A stretch of 64,000 bases of DNA from Pantoea agglomerans NBRC 102470 (GCF_001598475.1 NZ_BCZA01000002.1:1-64000); one strand, 5' to 3'; positions 1 through 9,885 are shown, counted from the first letter of the stretch. The notes: generated by a model not told the origin, from the letters alone. Made by a program: numbers and translations.

Positions 1-60
1 GGGATGACGCCTTTTGCGTCTTTCCGATCTGACCCGGTTCCCTGAGCAGGCTCAGCCTCA
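1..60. repeat. Right arm of an intergenic hairpin repeat, cut by the window edge
   Basis: Bases 8-29 read almost the same as 45048-45077: both carry TTTTGCGTCTTTCCGATCTG followed by a GC-rich block and CCCTG. At 45 kb the same block is the right arm of a complete hairpin element (44899-45091), and a third member lies at 50301-50410. Only the right arm is inside this window. It sits just past the end of tyrR, so it may also act as the 3' structure of that transcript. No coding function is seen. Confidence 0.7.
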
Positions 61-137
61 ATGCCAGATGGGCCAGACTCTATCGACCATATCCAACGAA
101 TAATCAGCTTACCCACTTCTCACCTGCAGTCCGTCAC

Positions 138-1703
138 TTATTCGCTTTCGGTGCGCTTCTGCCCCAGACCATACTCCCGCAATTTATTCGCAATCGCCGT
201 ATGCGACACACCAAGCCGTTTTGCCAGTTTTCGGGTGCTGGGATAGGAGAGATAGAGCCGCGTCAGAATCGACCGTTCGAAACGACTGGTGATCTGATCC
301 AGCGTCCCTTCCAGCGCCTCATCGCCCAGTGACACATCCAGTGCCTGTTCAGGCAACACGATATCCTGCGGACGCAGTTCGTAACCTTCCAGTTGGGTTA
401 ACGCCCGATAAAGCGCATTTTTCAGCTGACGCACGTTGCCAGGCCAGGCGTAGCGGGTCAGAAAAGCGTTAAGCTGCGGCGAGAGTCGCGGACGCGCCAT
501 TCCCTGCTCATCCGCAAAGCGGGCAACAAACATCTCGGTCAGCGGCAGAATATCCTGCGGACGATCGCGCAGAGGCGGCAGTTGCAGCGTCAGCACATTG
601 AGCCGGTAAAAGAGATCCTCGCGGAATTCTCCACGCTGCACCAGCTCAATCAGGTTTTTCTGCGTAGCGCAGATTACCCGCACATTGACATGCACTTCAT
701 GCTCTTCACCGACGCGGCGGAAGGTGCCATCATTGAGAAAACGCAGCAGCTTGGTCTGCATTCTCGGCGACATCTCACCAATCTCATCCAGCAGCACAGA
801 GCCGCCGTTAGCCTGCTCAAAAAAGCCCTTCTTACCTTCCAGCGCATTCGGATATGCTCCGGCGGCATGACCAAACAGCTCGCTTTCAGCGACGTCATCT
901 GGAAGTGAGGCACAGTTGAGCGCCAAAAAGGGATTCTTACCGCGGGCACTGCGCAGATGGCAGGCGCGTGCCAGCATATCTTTCCCGGTGCCGGTGTCGC
1001 CAACAATCAGTAAAGGTGCATCAAGCATCGCAAGTTTACGCGCCTGATCCACCACCTGACGCATCTTCGGCGTGACAGCAATGATATGGTCAAACTCCGA
1101 TTCATCGGTGACCACCAGATTCTGCAACTGACGACCCATGCGGGCTGTCGACTTCAGCATCACCATCGCCCCCACCGGCCTGTCATTCTGGCCCTCTTCG
1201 CCCGGCAGATAAATAGGACGCGCCTCCATCAGAAAATCGCGGCCCTCAATGACCACATGCTGCGCCTGCGCTTCAACCCGATCGCTCTCCAGCCAGCGCA
1301 TGAAGTTGAAGCCGTTAATCAGGTTACCGGCGCTGAAGTTGCGCATCTTCTCTTCATCGAGATTAAACAGGTTCTGTGCGGCCGGATTAGCCAGTTCAAC
1401 CTTGCTTTTCAGATCGATGGAGAAAACCGGATCCGGCATCGCCACCAGCAGCGCGCTCAGCGCACGATGCTCGCGTTCAGAGGGCATGTACGCTACCGTG
1501 CGCACATCTGTTACGCCCGGTGTACGCCGGATTTCAGCCATCAGATTGCTGAAGGCGTCAAATTCCAGTGCAGAAAAGTTCAGGTAGATGCGGCCCAGCG
1601 CCGTGATTTCGATACCGCGTAAATCAATGTTGCGTGCCACCAGCAGATCGAGCAGTTCACGCGTCAGACCGAGTCGGTCCTGACAGAACACTTCCAGACG
1701 CAT
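138..1703 (-). CDS. tyrR: Aromatic amino acid regulator TyrR
   Basis: TyrR is a dimeric regulator that, with Tyr, Phe or Trp and ATP, represses or activates genes of aromatic amino acid biosynthesis and transport. The 521-residue product has an N-terminal ACT-like domain (MRLEVFCQDRLGLTREL), a PAS region around 80-190, a central AAA+ domain with the Walker A motif GDTGTGKD, and a C-terminal helix-turn-helix (TRKLAKRLGVSHTAIANKL). The open frame continues upstream, but the family starts at MRLEVF, giving a length close to the 513 residues of E. coli. The GAFTGA loop needed for sigma-54 contact is replaced by GAYPNA, as expected for TyrR, which works with sigma-70. The neighbour ycjF matches E. 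coli. Confidence 0.95.
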   Translation of the reverse strand: MRLEVFCQDRLGLTRELLDLLVARNIDLRGIEITALGRIYLNFSALEFDAFSNLMAEIRRTPGVTDVRTVAYMPSEREHRALSALLVAMPDPVFSIDLKSKVELANPAAQNLFNLDEEKMRNFSAGNLINGFNFMRWLESDRVEAQAQHVVIEGRDFLMEARPIYLPGEEGQNDRPVGAMVMLKSTARMGRQLQNLVVTDESEFDHIIAVTPKMRQVVDQARKLAMLDAPLLIVGDTGTGKDMLARACHLRSARGKNPFLALNCASLPDDVAESELFGHAAGAYPNALEGKKGFFEQANGGSVLLDEIGEMSPRMQTKLLRFLNDGTFRRVGEEHEVHVNVRVICATQKNLIELVQRGEFREDLFYRLNVLTLQLPPLRDRPQDILPLTEMFVARFADEQGMARPRLSPQLNAFLTRYAWPGNVRQLKNALYRALTQLEGYELRPQDIVLPEQALDVSLGDEALEGTLDQITSRFERSILTRLYLSYPSTRKLAKRLGVSHTAIANKLREYGLGQKRTESE

Positions 1704-2000
1704 TGCGTTCGCCTTAATCAGGTTCAGATAAGACAATAATACGCTAAGTCGCGCACCTGCAGAAAGGGATCTGTCAGGAAAAGTTGACAGCTCCGGCGCG
1801 TATGGCGGACTTTTGTACTGCCGGAGAAAATCATGATGAGTGGTCACAAATGTTTGCCGGGATGGCGCATTTTATCAGGGAGAAAAATGGAATGGCCTAC
1901 ACGCTGCCGGCGGATCCGGTTATCACTGATGAGTCGGGCTGTCCGGGTGAGTGTCTGGTCATCGACTCCCGACAAGTGCTGCGCCAGCCACACTAAAGAA
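1704..2000. promoter_or_regulatory. Intergenic region between tyrR and ycjF
   Basis: This stretch must hold the tyrR promoter, because the upstream gene ycjF ends in a terminator (2001-2023). I looked for a TyrR box (TGTAAA-N6-TTTACA type) and found no convincing copy. No other gene was seen. Confidence 0.4.
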
Positions 2001-2023
2001 TAAAGGCGGCAATGCCGCCTTTA
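2001..2023 (-). terminator. Rho-independent terminator after ycjF
   Basis: A perfect 10-bp stem (TAAAGGCGGC / GCCGCCTTTA) with a 3-base loop lies 17 bp past the ycjF stop codon. The minus strand continues into a short T-rich tract. Confidence 0.8.
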
Positions 2024-2039
2024 ATTTGTCACGAGAGCG

Positions 2040-3101
2040 TCAGGCTGACTTATTGCCGCCCTTCTGCAACGCCTCTTTCAACTGGCCCAGCAGCTCACGA
2101 CGGAAATCGCCGAGCCGTGGTTTATCCTGCTCCAGCCACGGCAGTGGACGGCACAGCTCCATCGCTTTGATGCCCAGTCTTGCAGTCAGCAAACCCGCGC
2201 CAATGCCCTGCGCGGCGCGCGTGGAAAGCCGGGCGGCGATATCCTGCGACATCCAGTCCATACCCACTTCCCGCACCAGTTCGGAAGCCCCGGCAAAGGC
2301 CATGTTGAGCAGCACCAGACGGAACAGCCGGATACGGCTGAAGTAACCCAGCTCAATGCCGTAAATAGCCGCGATGCGATTGACCAGCCGCAGATTACGC
2401 CAGGCGATAAACGCCATATCCACCAGCGCCAGCGGGCTGACCGCAATCATCAGCGTCGCTTCCGCAGCATGACGGCTGATTTCGCGCCGCGCCTGCCGAT
2501 CCAGCACCGGCTGCACCAGTTGCGCATATAAGCGGACAATTTCACTGTCATTGTGGGTTTCGTGCAGCGAAGCATGCCAGCGCTGCAGGGCCGGATGCGC
2601 CTGATCCAGCTCTGCCTGCTGCGCCAGTTTTTCGCAGAATGCCCGACCTTTGCCGATGCCATGACTGTGCAGCAGCTCACGGCCCACATCCCGCTCCTCG
2701 GCGCGCTGACGCAGCTGATAGAGACGACGCCACTCGGTGGTCAGCGCACCCACCCCCGCCAGGACGATCAGACCACCCGCCACGCCGCTGCCCAGTGAAA
2801 ACCAGTCGCGGGCCAGCCAGGCGTCATGTGTCCACTGGACACCCTGCGCAATCACGCTGACGCCAAACAGCAGCACGCCAGCGGTCACCAGTTTTCGCCA
2901 CAGGCTGCGCTTAGGTTTCAGCGCAGCTTCCACCGCCCGTTCACCTGCGCCCTCCTCTTCGACAGCGACTTCTTCATCCTGCACCGCCAGAAACGCCGCC
3001 TGCGCTTCCGCTTCAAAAGTCTGTGCCGGGCGCAGCGGCGTGGCGCTGCTCTCATCCAGCGGACGGGCAAAATCGATACGCGGCTTTAGCGGATCACTCA
3101 T
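2040..3101 (-). CDS. ycjF: Inner-membrane protein YcjF (DUF697 family)
   Basis: This is a 353-residue membrane protein of the YcjF family. Its biochemical role is unsettled, but it is co-transcribed with the phage-shock genes. Two hydrophobic segments are visible near residues 65-85 and 100-120, after an acidic, Ala/Glu-rich cytoplasmic N-terminus ([19 protein letters not shown]). A DUF697-like C-terminal region follows. The start overlaps the end of ycjX by 4 bp, so translation is probably coupled. The length equals the E. coli protein. Confidence 0.9.
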   Translation of the reverse strand: MSDPLKPRIDFARPLDESSATPLRPAQTFEAEAQAAFLAVQDEEVAVEEEGAGERAVEAALKPKRSLWRKLVTAGVLLFGVSVIAQGVQWTHDAWLARDWFSLGSGVAGGLIVLAGVGALTTEWRRLYQLRQRAEERDVGRELLHSHGIGKGRAFCEKLAQQAELDQAHPALQRWHASLHETHNDSEIVRLYAQLVQPVLDRQARREISRHAAEATLMIAVSPLALVDMAFIAWRNLRLVNRIAAIYGIELGYFSRIRLFRLVLLNMAFAGASELVREVGMDWMSQDIAARLSTRAAQGIGAGLLTARLGIKAMELCRPLPWLEQDKPRLGDFRRELLGQLKEALQKGGNKSA

Positions 3102-4495
3102 CGCAATTTATCTCCCAATAAAAATTCCAGCGCGGCATCCATGCGGATATGTGGCAGCGGGCGATCGACGTCAAGCTGCTGCGGCCGGAACTGTTCAAAC
3201 TGAAAACCCTGCTGCTGCCAGAAGGCATTACCGGGCAGACGCGGCGGGACTTCGCCCGGATAGACAGTGAGCGGCTCACCATCATCCAGCCGGTTTCCGC
3301 GCAGGGCCGGGATCTTCTCGCCGCGGTGATCGACCAGCCCGCTCTGCGTCGCCTGCACCGACGCCAGTCCGATGCAATCCATGCTAATCCCCTCAAACGC
3401 CGCGTTCTGCCAGGCATCCTGCACCAGCTGCTGTAACAGTGACACCATATTGCCGTGCTGATCGCTGGTGATGTGATCCGCCTTGGTGGCGGCAAACAGC
3501 AATTTGTCGATTACCGGTGAAAAGAGCCGACGAAACAGGGTTCGCTGACCGTAATGAAAACTCTGCATCAGCTGCGTCAGTGCCAGCCGCATGTCGTTAA
3601 ACGCCTGGGGTCCGCTGTTAAGCGGTTGCAGGCAGTCAACCAGCACAATCTGACGGTCAAAACGCAGGAAGTGATTTTTATAGAAACCTTTCACCACATG
3701 CTGACAGTAGTAGTTAAACCGCTGCTGCAGCATGCTGAAGTTACTGCCCTTGTCCGCCTGCGCCAGCTTAGTGAGTTGCGCTTCATCAGCCGTCGGCCAG
3801 GGGAAGAACTGCAGCGCGGGAGCGCCTGCCATATCGCCAGGCAGCACGAAGCGACCGGGCTGAATAAAGTGTAAGCCTTCAGATTTGCAGCGATGCAGAT
3901 AGTCGGTCCAGGCAGCGGCAATCTCTGCCAGCTGGGTTTCATCGGCGGGTGCAAGCGGGTCGAGTTTTTCGCAGAGGGTTCGCCAGGGCTTTGCCCACTC
4001 AGCGCGATCGCCCTGCAGCAGACCGTTCATCTGCCGGGACCAGGCGAGATAATCCTGCGCCAGCATCGGCAGATCCAGCAGCCATTCGCCTGGATAGTCG
4101 ACAATCTCCAGATAGAGTGTCGCGGTCTCTTTCAGGTGACGCAGCAGCGAATCATTGGGGCGGTAACGCAGCGCCAGTCGCATTTCGCTGACGCCGCGTG
4201 TGGGGGTGGGCCAGGCAGGCGGCGTGCTGTAGAGCTGTGCCAGCCCTTCGTCATAGGTGAAACGGGCCGTGCCCATGTCACGCTGGGGCACCCGCTTTAC
4301 GCCTAACAGGCGCTCATCCCGCACCACGGAAAACAGCGGCAAACGCGCGCCGCTGTGAACGGTTAAAAGCTGATTAACCAGTGAGGTGATGAAGGCGGTT
4401 TTGCCGCTACGGCTTAATCCGGTTACCGCCAGCCGCAGGTGGCGATCAACGCCACGGTTCATCAACGCCATCAATTCAGTTTGCAGTCTTTTCAT
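3098..4495 (-). CDS. ycjX: YcjX family GTPase-like protein
   Basis: The 465-residue product belongs to the YcjX/DUF463 family of predicted GTPases. It has a P-loop at residues 25-32 (GLSRSGKT) and an NKxD-like element (ATKADHI) in the C-terminal half. The family is a member of the phage-shock regulon, but the exact function is not established. The gene overlaps pspD upstream by 20 bp and ycjF downstream by 4 bp, which makes pspABCD-ycjXF look like one transcription unit. No pspE-like gene lies between pspD and ycjX. Confidence 0.9.
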   Translation of the reverse strand: MKRLQTELMALMNRGVDRHLRLAVTGLSRSGKTAFITSLVNQLLTVHSGARLPLFSVVRDERLLGVKRVPQRDMGTARFTYDEGLAQLYSTPPAWPTPTRGVSEMRLALRYRPNDSLLRHLKETATLYLEIVDYPGEWLLDLPMLAQDYLAWSRQMNGLLQGDRAEWAKPWRTLCEKLDPLAPADETQLAEIAAAWTDYLHRCKSEGLHFIQPGRFVLPGDMAGAPALQFFPWPTADEAQLTKLAQADKGSNFSMLQQRFNYYCQHVVKGFYKNHFLRFDRQIVLVDCLQPLNSGPQAFNDMRLALTQLMQSFHYGQRTLFRRLFSPVIDKLLFAATKADHITSDQHGNMVSLLQQLVQDAWQNAAFEGISMDCIGLASVQATQSGLVDHRGEKIPALRGNRLDDGEPLTVYPGEVPPRLPGNAFWQQQGFQFEQFRPQQLDVDRPLPHIRMDAALEFLLGDKLR

Positions 4496-4724
4496 CTTTC
4501 TCCCTGATGAAGCGCGATGCCAGCCGGTTCATCACGCGTTTCAGCAATGGCTCAAGCGCCACAGCCAGCAGCAGACGTAACGGGCGTCGCGCTACCGATT
4601 TCACTGCCCAGCCAGTGACACCGGCGGGACCGTAGGTAACAGCATTAATAATGATGAATTTAGCGGCCGACTTCAATGCAGGTGCCGCGCGGTGACGAAA
4701 AGCAGTGGATCGCGAAAAAGACAT
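4476..4724 (-). CDS. pspD: Phage shock protein D
   Basis: PspD is a small membrane-associated protein of the phage-shock operon. Its role is minor and poorly defined. The 82-residue product has a hydrophobic central segment ([19 protein letters not shown]) and a charged C-terminus. The frame could begin 12 bases earlier, but GGAGGTG is then the ribosome-binding site of the ATG at 4724, so that start is preferred. The 3' end overlaps ycjX by 20 bp. Confidence 0.85.
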   Translation of the reverse strand: MSFSRSTAFRHRAAPALKSAAKFIIINAVTYGPAGVTGWAVKSVARRPLRLLLAVALEPLLKRVMNRLASRFIREKDEKTAN

Positions 4725-4748
4725 CAACACCTCCATTGAGTGAGCGAA

Positions 4749-4767
4749 CGGGCCTGAGACAGGCCCG
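4749..4767 (-). other. Hairpin inside the psp operon, between pspC and pspD
   Basis: An 8-bp perfect stem CGGGCCTG-AGA-CAGGCCCG lies in the 61-bp gap between pspC and pspD. No T-run follows, so it is more likely an RNA processing or stability element, or a partial attenuator lowering pspD-ycjXF expression, than a full terminator. This role is inference. Confidence 0.45.
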
Positions 4768-4785
4768 GCAATAACAGTAGCAGAA

Positions 4786-5136
4786 TCAAATCTGGCGGAA
4801 GCGGCTGCGCACGCTGAAGGTTTCAGACGTCACATAGCGTTCCAGGTCGCGCACGCTGCGCTCATCCCGTTGCAGGGTGCTCTCCAGCTGATCCAGCAGT
4901 TCACTGGCGCTGGGCTGGCGCTCAGTCCGGGAGGCAGAGGCGGGTTTGACATCCAGCACAAAACCCAGCACAAAGTAGGCGATCACCGTAAAGAGAAACA
5001 GGCCAAAGAACAGTGATAACACCACGATGACACGCAGCAGACGAACCGGAATATCGAGATACTCTGCCAGGCCTGCGCAGACACCCATAAATTTCCCTTC
5101 GTCTGGCTTGCGCCACAACTTGCGTCCTTTAATCAT
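4786..5136 (-). CDS. pspC: Phage shock protein C, envelope-stress sensor and PspA partner
   Basis: PspC is an inner-membrane protein that, with PspB, senses envelope stress and draws PspA away from PspF. The 116-residue product has the PspC domain near the N-terminus ([25 protein letters not shown]), one strong transmembrane segment ([21 protein letters not shown] split over 38-60), and a C-terminal region with a possible coiled coil ([20 protein letters not shown]). It overlaps pspB by 4 bp. Confidence 0.94.
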   Translation of the reverse strand: MIKGRKLWRKPDEGKFMGVCAGLAEYLDIPVRLLRVIVVLSLFFGLFLFTVIAYFVLGFVLDVKPASASRTERQPSASELLDQLESTLQRDERSVRDLERYVTSETFSVRSRFRQI

Positions 5137-5360
5137 GGCTGCCTCCAGTTTGGATGTTCGGCGTCCAGAATCGCTTCCAGCGCGTCAATACGTTCGCGCA
5201 TCCGCTGCGCGTCCTGGGTCACGCGCTGCAGGCGCTGGATTTCGCTTTGCGACAGTTCCGAACCGCCGTTGCGTTTGTTGTTGTAATGCAGCCATAACCA
5301 GATCGGTGCGACAAACAACACGAAGATCGTTAACGGTATGGCGAAAAAAAGTGCGCTCAT
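5133..5360 (-). CDS. pspB: Phage shock protein B
   Basis: PspB is a 75-residue inner-membrane protein that works with PspC in sensing loss of membrane integrity. It has an N-terminal transmembrane helix (residues 3-23) followed by a basic stretch and a leucine-zipper-like cytoplasmic coiled coil (IQRLQRVTQDAQRMRERIDALEA starts near residue 42). The gene lies 35 bp after pspA and overlaps pspC by 4 bp. Confidence 0.94.
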   Translation of the reverse strand: MSALFFAIPLTIFVLFVAPIWLWLHYNNKRNGGSELSQSEIQRLQRVTQDAQRMRERIDALEAILDAEHPNWRQP

Positions 5361-5395
5361 TGACTCTCCTTAATCACTTATCGCAACGTCGATGA

Positions 5396-6061
5396 TTACT
5401 CACTGCGGTTCATTTTGGCTTTCAGCGCATTAAGCTGCTCGCTGATTTCATCGTCCGCTTTCAGGTCAGTAAACTCCTGGTTCAGCGTCTTTGGTTTACC
5501 AAAACCGTGGCTTTCTGCTTCCGCTTCCATATGGTCGATGCGACGTTCAAAAGATTCAAACCGTGCCATTGCTTCGTCGATCTTACCGCTGTCCAGCTGA
5601 CGACGAACATCGCGTGATGAAGAGGCCGCCTGATGACGCAGCGTCAACGCCTGCTGGCGGGCACGTGTCTCACTCAGTTTTTTCTCCAGCTCGCTGATTT
5701 CGCCTTTCATGCGCTCCAGCGTCTCTTCAACATGACCCACTTCCTGTTTCAGGGAGGCGATAAGATCGGTGAGTTTCTGTTTTTCAATCAGCGCGGAACG
5801 GGCCAGATCATCTTTATCTTTTCGCAGCGCCAGCTCCGCTTTTTCCTGCCACTCAGCCTGCTGAATCTCCGCCTGCTCAATACGGCGTGACAACTGTTTC
5901 TTTTCAGCCAGTGCGCGTGCAGAGGTGGAGCGTACTTCAACTAAGGTGTCTTCCATTTCCTGAATCATCAGCCGGACCAGTTTCTGCGGATCTTCCGCAC
6001 GCTCCAGCAGAGAATTAATGTTGGCATTAACGATGTCGGCGAAACGAGAAAAAATACCCAT
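5396..6061 (-). CDS. pspA: Phage shock protein A, PspF inhibitor and membrane-stabilising protein
   Basis: PspA binds and inhibits the activator PspF in unstressed cells. Under stress it assembles on the inner membrane and protects the proton-motive force. The 221-residue product is almost wholly helical coiled coil, as in the PspA/IM30 (ESCRT-III-like) family, with the amphipathic N-terminal helix [20 protein letters not shown]. coli PspA has 222 residues. It is the first gene of pspABCD and is preceded by a sigma-54 promoter at 6112-6128. Confidence 0.96.
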   Translation of the reverse strand: MGIFSRFADIVNANINSLLERAEDPQKLVRLMIQEMEDTLVEVRSTSARALAEKKQLSRRIEQAEIQQAEWQEKAELALRKDKDDLARSALIEKQKLTDLIASLKQEVGHVEETLERMKGEISELEKKLSETRARQQALTLRHQAASSSRDVRRQLDSGKIDEAMARFESFERRIDHMEAEAESHGFGKPKTLNQEFTDLKADDEISEQLNALKAKMNRSE

Positions 6062-6111
6062 AATGATGTTCCTCTTTTAATGTTTTAAAACGTGAAGTCC
6101 TGCTGAGTTAA

Positions 6112-6128
6112 TACAAAATGCGTGCCAA
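6112..6128 (-). promoter_or_regulatory. Sigma-54 promoter of the psp operon
   Basis: The minus strand reads TTGGCACGCATTTTGTA, a close match to the sigma-54 (RpoN) pattern TGGCAC-N5-TTGC. It is almost the same as the E. coli pspA promoter as I remember it. It lies 51-67 bp upstream of the pspA start. The AT-rich DNA between it and pspF (6130-6200) would hold the PspF enhancer and IHF sites, which I cannot place exactly. Confidence 0.9.
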
Positions 6129-6225
6129 TTTTATAATTTATTGATTATTATCATATTTTAAATTTTACAGCCTTTCCCGCTTGTTTTAAGATAGTCAAAA
6201 TGATTAAGGGGTGGCGAAATTCATC

Positions 6226-7227
6226 ATGACAGGCACTAGCGATAATCTCCTGGGGGAGTCGAACAATTTTCTTGAGGTGCTGGAGCAGGTTTCCAAACTG
6301 GCTCCCCTTGAGAAACCGGTACTGGTGATTGGCGAGCGTGGAACGGGCAAAGAGCTGATCGCCAGCCGACTGCACTATCTCTCTGACCGCTGGCAGGGGC
6401 CGTTTATCTCGCTGAACTGTGCCGCGCTGAATGAAAACCTGCTTGATTCTGAACTGTTTGGTCATGAGGCTGGCGCCTTCACCGGCGCGCAGAAGCGCCA
6501 TCTTGGCCGTTTTGAACGTGCTGACGGCGGCACGCTGTTTCTGGATGAGCTGGCAACGGCACCGATGCTGGTTCAGGAAAAGCTGCTCAGGGTTATTGAA
6601 TATGGACAGCTGGAGCGGGTCGGCGGCAATCACTCCCTGCAGGTAAATGTGCGGCTGGTCTGTGCGACCAACGAAGACCTGCCCGCGCTGGCAACAGCGG
6701 GAAAATTCCGCGCCGATCTGCTGGATCGTCTGGCCTTTGATGTGGTGCAGTTACCGCCACTGCGCGAACGACGCAGTGATATACTGGTGATGGCCGAGCA
6801 TTTCGCTATCCAGATGTGTCGCGAGCTTGGCCTGTTACTGTTTCCCGGCTTTACCCCACGGGCACAGCAGGCTCTGCTTGATTACCACTGGCCCGGCAAC
6901 GTTCGCGAACTTAAAAACGTGGTGGAGCGCTCGGTCTATCGTCATAACAGCAGCGAACAGCCTCTGGATAATGTCATTATCAACCCGTTTGCTACACGCC
7001 CTGAACCGATTGCTGTCATCCGGACCAGTCATGAGGCGGATAGCAGCGCGCTGCCTGCCCTGCCGCTGGATCTGCGTCAATGGCAGAATCAGCAGGAGCG
7101 GGATCTGGTGGAAGCCAGCCTGCAACAGGCACGTTATAACCAACGCCGTGCGGCTGGCTTATTAGGCGTCACCTATCATCAGTTGCGCGCAATGATGAAG
7201 AAGCACGATATAAAAGCAGAGAGTTAA
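6226..7227 (+). CDS. pspF: PspF, sigma-54-dependent activator of the psp operon
   Basis: PspF is an AAA+ enhancer-binding protein that remodels sigma-54 polymerase at the psp promoter. It has no receiver domain and is controlled by PspA binding. The product shows Walker A (GERGTGKE), the intact GAFTGA sigma-54 contact loop (EAGAFTGAQ), Walker B (GGTLFLDEL), the arginine-finger region and a C-terminal Fis-type helix-turn-helix (NQRRAAGLLGVTYHQLRAMM). A GTG at 6211 would add five residues, but AAGGGG abuts it too closely. The ATG at 6226 has better spacing and fits the family N-terminus (xxDNLLGESNxFLEVLEQ). It is divergent from pspA. Confidence 0.93.
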   Translation: MTGTSDNLLGESNNFLEVLEQVSKLAPLEKPVLVIGERGTGKELIASRLHYLSDRWQGPFISLNCAALNENLLDSELFGHEAGAFTGAQKRHLGRFERADGGTLFLDELATAPMLVQEKLLRVIEYGQLERVGGNHSLQVNVRLVCATNEDLPALATAGKFRADLLDRLAFDVVQLPPLRERRSDILVMAEHFAIQMCRELGLLLFPGFTPRAQQALLDYHWPGNVRELKNVVERSVYRHNSSEQPLDNVIINPFATRPEPIAVIRTSHEADSSALPALPLDLRQWQNQQERDLVEASLQQARYNQRRAAGLLGVTYHQLRAMMKKHDIKAES

Positions 7228-7273
7228 TTAACGCCGCCCCAACCTATGATTTTTCTCTGCTTTGTGAATTAAC

Positions 7274-7297
7274 AACCCGGTATAAACCGGGCTGTTT
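7274..7297 (+). terminator. Terminator after pspF
   Basis: The stem ACCCGG / CCGGG with a short A/T loop is followed by CTGTTTTTC, 47 bp past the pspF stop and between two convergent genes. Confidence 0.7.
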
Positions 7298-7319
7298 TTC
7301 ACGTTGAGCCACCTATCCA

Positions 7320-8555
7320 TCATGTGTTGTGCGACTTAGTCCCCATTTTTTCAGGTTGCCTGATGGCAGGAACCAGACCGACGCCAGCGGTAGCCATCAC
7401 CACGGCCAGTGCTGACATCAGCAATACAGCACTCATACCAAAGTGTGTTGCCAGCGGACCCGCGACCAGTTGTCCAAAGGGAATGGCGATAAAGGAACCC
7501 ATCGCATCATAAGCGTACACGCGAGCCAGCTTATCCGGTGGGATATGAGTCTGTAATGAGTGCGCCCAGGTTACGCCGAACAGGCCCAATGACATGCCAG
7601 CAATGAAGAACCCTACTATCAGCAGTGCTGCTGACGCATTCTGGCTCAGCATAAATATTGGGAGTGCGTAAAGACCTGCCAGCATCGCGCCAATAAAGAG
7701 ATCACGACGTGGATGCCATTTCATAGCCAGAAATGAACCTGCAATTAAACCCGCGCTATGGGCGGCCACAATAATTCCCCATCGCGCCCGTCCGAAAGAG
7801 GCGTCAGCAATCATCGGGCCAAGTACCACCACAATGCCATTAAAAGCGACGTTGATAATGGCGAACTGAAGGACTATCGACCAAATCCAGCTTCGTCCGG
7901 CGAACTCTGCCCAGCCTTCTTTGATATCGCGCAGGATATTGCCTTGCGAAGCCGCGGCTTTATTCGATTTCACACGGATCAGGAAATAGAGCGGCGCGGA
8001 AACGGCAAAACCCAGCGCATCAATTGCCAGCCCCCAGCCCGGCCCGACAGCGCTGGTGATAATACCCCCCAGCGATGCCCCCATCACAGTACCGCCATAA
8101 ATCCCCAGCTGGATTAATGCGTTAGCCTGACGCAAATTCGTTGCCGGAACCACCTGCGGAACCAGCGCAGACGATGCAGGCAGTGCGATGCCTGCCGCCG
8201 CACCATTCAGGGCACCCAGCAAAGTCAGGCTAATGACAGTGGCTGAGCCATCAAGCACAGACCAGGCGACGATAGCCTGAGAAACAGCGGCAACTACTGC
8301 CGATGAAACTAATACCCGACTGCGTGAGTAGCGATCGGCGACAACACCGCCCACCAGCAGGAAAAGCACGTTACACAGTGAACGGGACGCAACCACTATC
8401 CCTAAATCAGAAGCAGACCCGCCAATATCCAGTACCGCAAAAGCCAGCGCAATGGGTGCAATCCCATTGCCCAGCACGGTGAACAGGCGTCCAAAAAAGA
8501 GATAGCGAAAGGATGTATGCTGAAAAGCCTGAACGTTTTTTTGGAATTTATTCAT
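7320..8555 (-). CDS. MFS transporter, EntS/MFS_3-like exporter
   Basis: The 411-residue protein has the pattern of a 12-helix major facilitator. Positions 10-55 (RYLFFGRLFTVLGNGIAPIA) and the loop-2 motif GGVVADRYSRSRVL (a variant of GxxxDRxGRR) match the MFS_3 group that contains EntS-type exporters and several macrolide or multidrug exporters. The substrate cannot be told from sequence, and no biosynthetic or regulatory partner adjoins it. It is convergent with pspF and absent from this place in E. coli, so it is part of the accessory stretch between pspF and sapA. Confidence 0.75.
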   Translation of the reverse strand: MNKFQKNVQAFQHTSFRYLFFGRLFTVLGNGIAPIALAFAVLDIGGSASDLGIVVASRSLCNVLFLLVGGVVADRYSRSRVLVSSAVVAAVSQAIVAWSVLDGSATVISLTLLGALNGAAAGIALPASSALVPQVVPATNLRQANALIQLGIYGGTVMGASLGGIITSAVGPGWGLAIDALGFAVSAPLYFLIRVKSNKAAASQGNILRDIKEGWAEFAGRSWIWSIVLQFAIINVAFNGIVVVLGPMIADASFGRARWGIIVAAHSAGLIAGSFLAMKWHPRRDLFIGAMLAGLYALPIFMLSQNASAALLIVGFFIAGMSLGLFGVTWAHSLQTHIPPDKLARVYAYDAMGSFIAIPFGQLVAGPLATHFGMSAVLLMSALAVVMATAGVGLVPAIRQPEKMGTKSHNT

Positions 8556-8979
8556 TGCCAGGAAGTGGGTGACCAGAAGATGAGCTTATAGTACCTGCGT
8601 TTTTGTAAAAGTTAAGCGCGATATTACACTTTCCAGCGTCAGATACATCGAATGCATGCGGATATAAACACAATCTATAATTCAAGGGATTACATGATTT
8701 ACTCTTCTGAGTTTGAATCTTAACTAAATTAATGATACCAATACCCATTAATAGTTGAAGTGGCTTTTTAATCAGATTTACAGCAATTAATTGAATAATC
8801 CATTTCGCACTACATAACCATGGTGTGGAAAGACCCCAGCCATTACATATGAAATTATTAAATATTGATCTTTATCATTATGCCTTCGATTTTTTTAATA
8901 TGCACTTGAGGTTTATGCGAAGCCAGCATTAACTATCCTCCAAAAGGAATATAACTTAACCCATTAAAGGATTTTTAAT
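8556..8979. other. AT-rich intergenic region upstream of hcp
   Basis: The 424 bp between the MFS gene and hcp are clearly more AT-rich than the genes to the left. They should contain the divergent promoters of both. The hcp ribosome-binding site is an AAAGGA 9 bp before the ATG. I see no complete gene, tRNA or transposon end. The base composition suggests transferred DNA that is probably silenced by H-NS, which is inference. Confidence 0.5.
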
Positions 8980-9465
8980 ATGGCTATTCCAGCATATCTT
9001 TGGCTGAAAGATGATGGTGGTGCGAGCATCAATGGTTCAGTAGATGTTAAAGACCGAGAGGGAAGTATTGAAGTTACGGGTTTTTCTCATAACTTAAGAC
9101 TGCCGACTGATTCTATGACAGGCAAGCCGACAGGGACAAGAAAACATGCACCCATCATCGTTCAAAAAGAATTCGATTCATCTTCGCCCTACCTTTATAA
9201 AGCAGTGACAACTGGACAAACATTAAGGTCAGCCGAGTTCAGATGGTACAATATCAACTACGCAGGTCAGGAAGAAAAATACTTCAACATACTACTTGAA
9301 AATGTCAGAATTGTCGGTATTTCGCCTATTATGCATGACACTAAAGACCCTGAAAAAGAAAAACATAATCATCTTGAATGCGTTGAGTTTGCTTACGAGA
9401 AAATAACCTGGAAGCATTGTGATGGTAACATTATTTTTTCAGATAGCTGGAATGAAAAGGCATAA
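8980..9465 (+). CDS. hcp: Hcp-family type VI secretion tube protein / effector carrier
   Basis: Hcp forms the hexameric rings of the type VI secretion tube and carries small cargo effectors in its lumen. The 161-residue product begins MAIPAYLWLKDDGGASINGSVD and has the family's features: HAPIIVQKEFDSSSPYL, an RSAEFRWYNIN strand and a C-terminal ITWKH segment. It is an orphan: no sheath, VgrG or baseplate gene is near. The next gene starts 3 bp after its stop, so it is co-transcribed with a predicted toxin, the usual layout of an Hcp-dependent cargo module. Confidence 0.93.
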   Translation: MAIPAYLWLKDDGGASINGSVDVKDREGSIEVTGFSHNLRLPTDSMTGKPTGTRKHAPIIVQKEFDSSSPYLYKAVTTGQTLRSAEFRWYNINYAGQEEKYFNILLENVRIVGISPIMHDTKDPEKEKHNHLECVEFAYEKITWKHCDGNIIFSDSWNEKA

Positions 9466-9468
9466 ATC

Positions 9469-9885
9469 ATGAGATATCCTGCCTTAGCGGCATCTCCCTC
9501 TCCTCCTTATGATATTCTATCATTTACTCCAGCTGGAGTTTCGTTGATAAACAATATGATGGTTGCACGTTTTCACAGGGGACCCTCAGCCCTGACATAT
9601 GTCTGGTTTTATAACCAGGTTAAAGGACATGGCCCATGGGATTATAAATTTCAACATGGGAGCCAATATGAACATTTTGGTAATTTTCATTATGGTGCTG
9701 TGGGGCATGCCGCTGGAATAAAAGACGCTGTTCTTCTTCGCGCAGCCGGTTGGGCGCAAAACCGGGCCGGAACCCGCAGAGAGGAATTTGATGTCTGGTA
9801 TGGCGCAGCGCCTTTTGGAGATGACCCTGACGATCAATACTGGATAAGAGCAGGGATAGATTATGCAAAACGTTCCGGTTTTTAA
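9469..9885 (+). CDS. Predicted type VI effector with polymorphic toxin type 44 (Ntox44) domain
   Basis: The 138-residue protein matches, from memory, the conserved spine of the Ntox44 toxin domain: WFYNQVKGHGPWDYK at about residues 46-60, FGNFHYGAVGHAAGI (69-83), LLRAAGWAQNRAG, and the C-terminal FGDDPDDQYWIRAGI. The domain fills nearly the whole protein and there is no signal peptide, so delivery by the adjacent Hcp is likely. Ntox44 was listed as a putative nuclease in computational surveys, and its activity here is unknown. The last 23 bp overlap the next gene, the proposed immunity gene. Confidence 0.75.
   Translation: MRYPALAASPSPPYDILSFTPAGVSLINNMMVARFHRGPSALTYVWFYNQVKGHGPWDYKFQHGSQYEHFGNFHYGAVGHAAGIKDAVLLRAAGWAQNRAGTRREEFDVWYGAAPFGDDPDDQYWIRAGIDYAKRSGF

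Noticed and set aside
8548..8748. Minus-strand ORF of 66 residues upstream of the MFS gene
   Set aside because: It has no ribosome-binding site or recognisable pattern and overlaps the start of the MFS gene.
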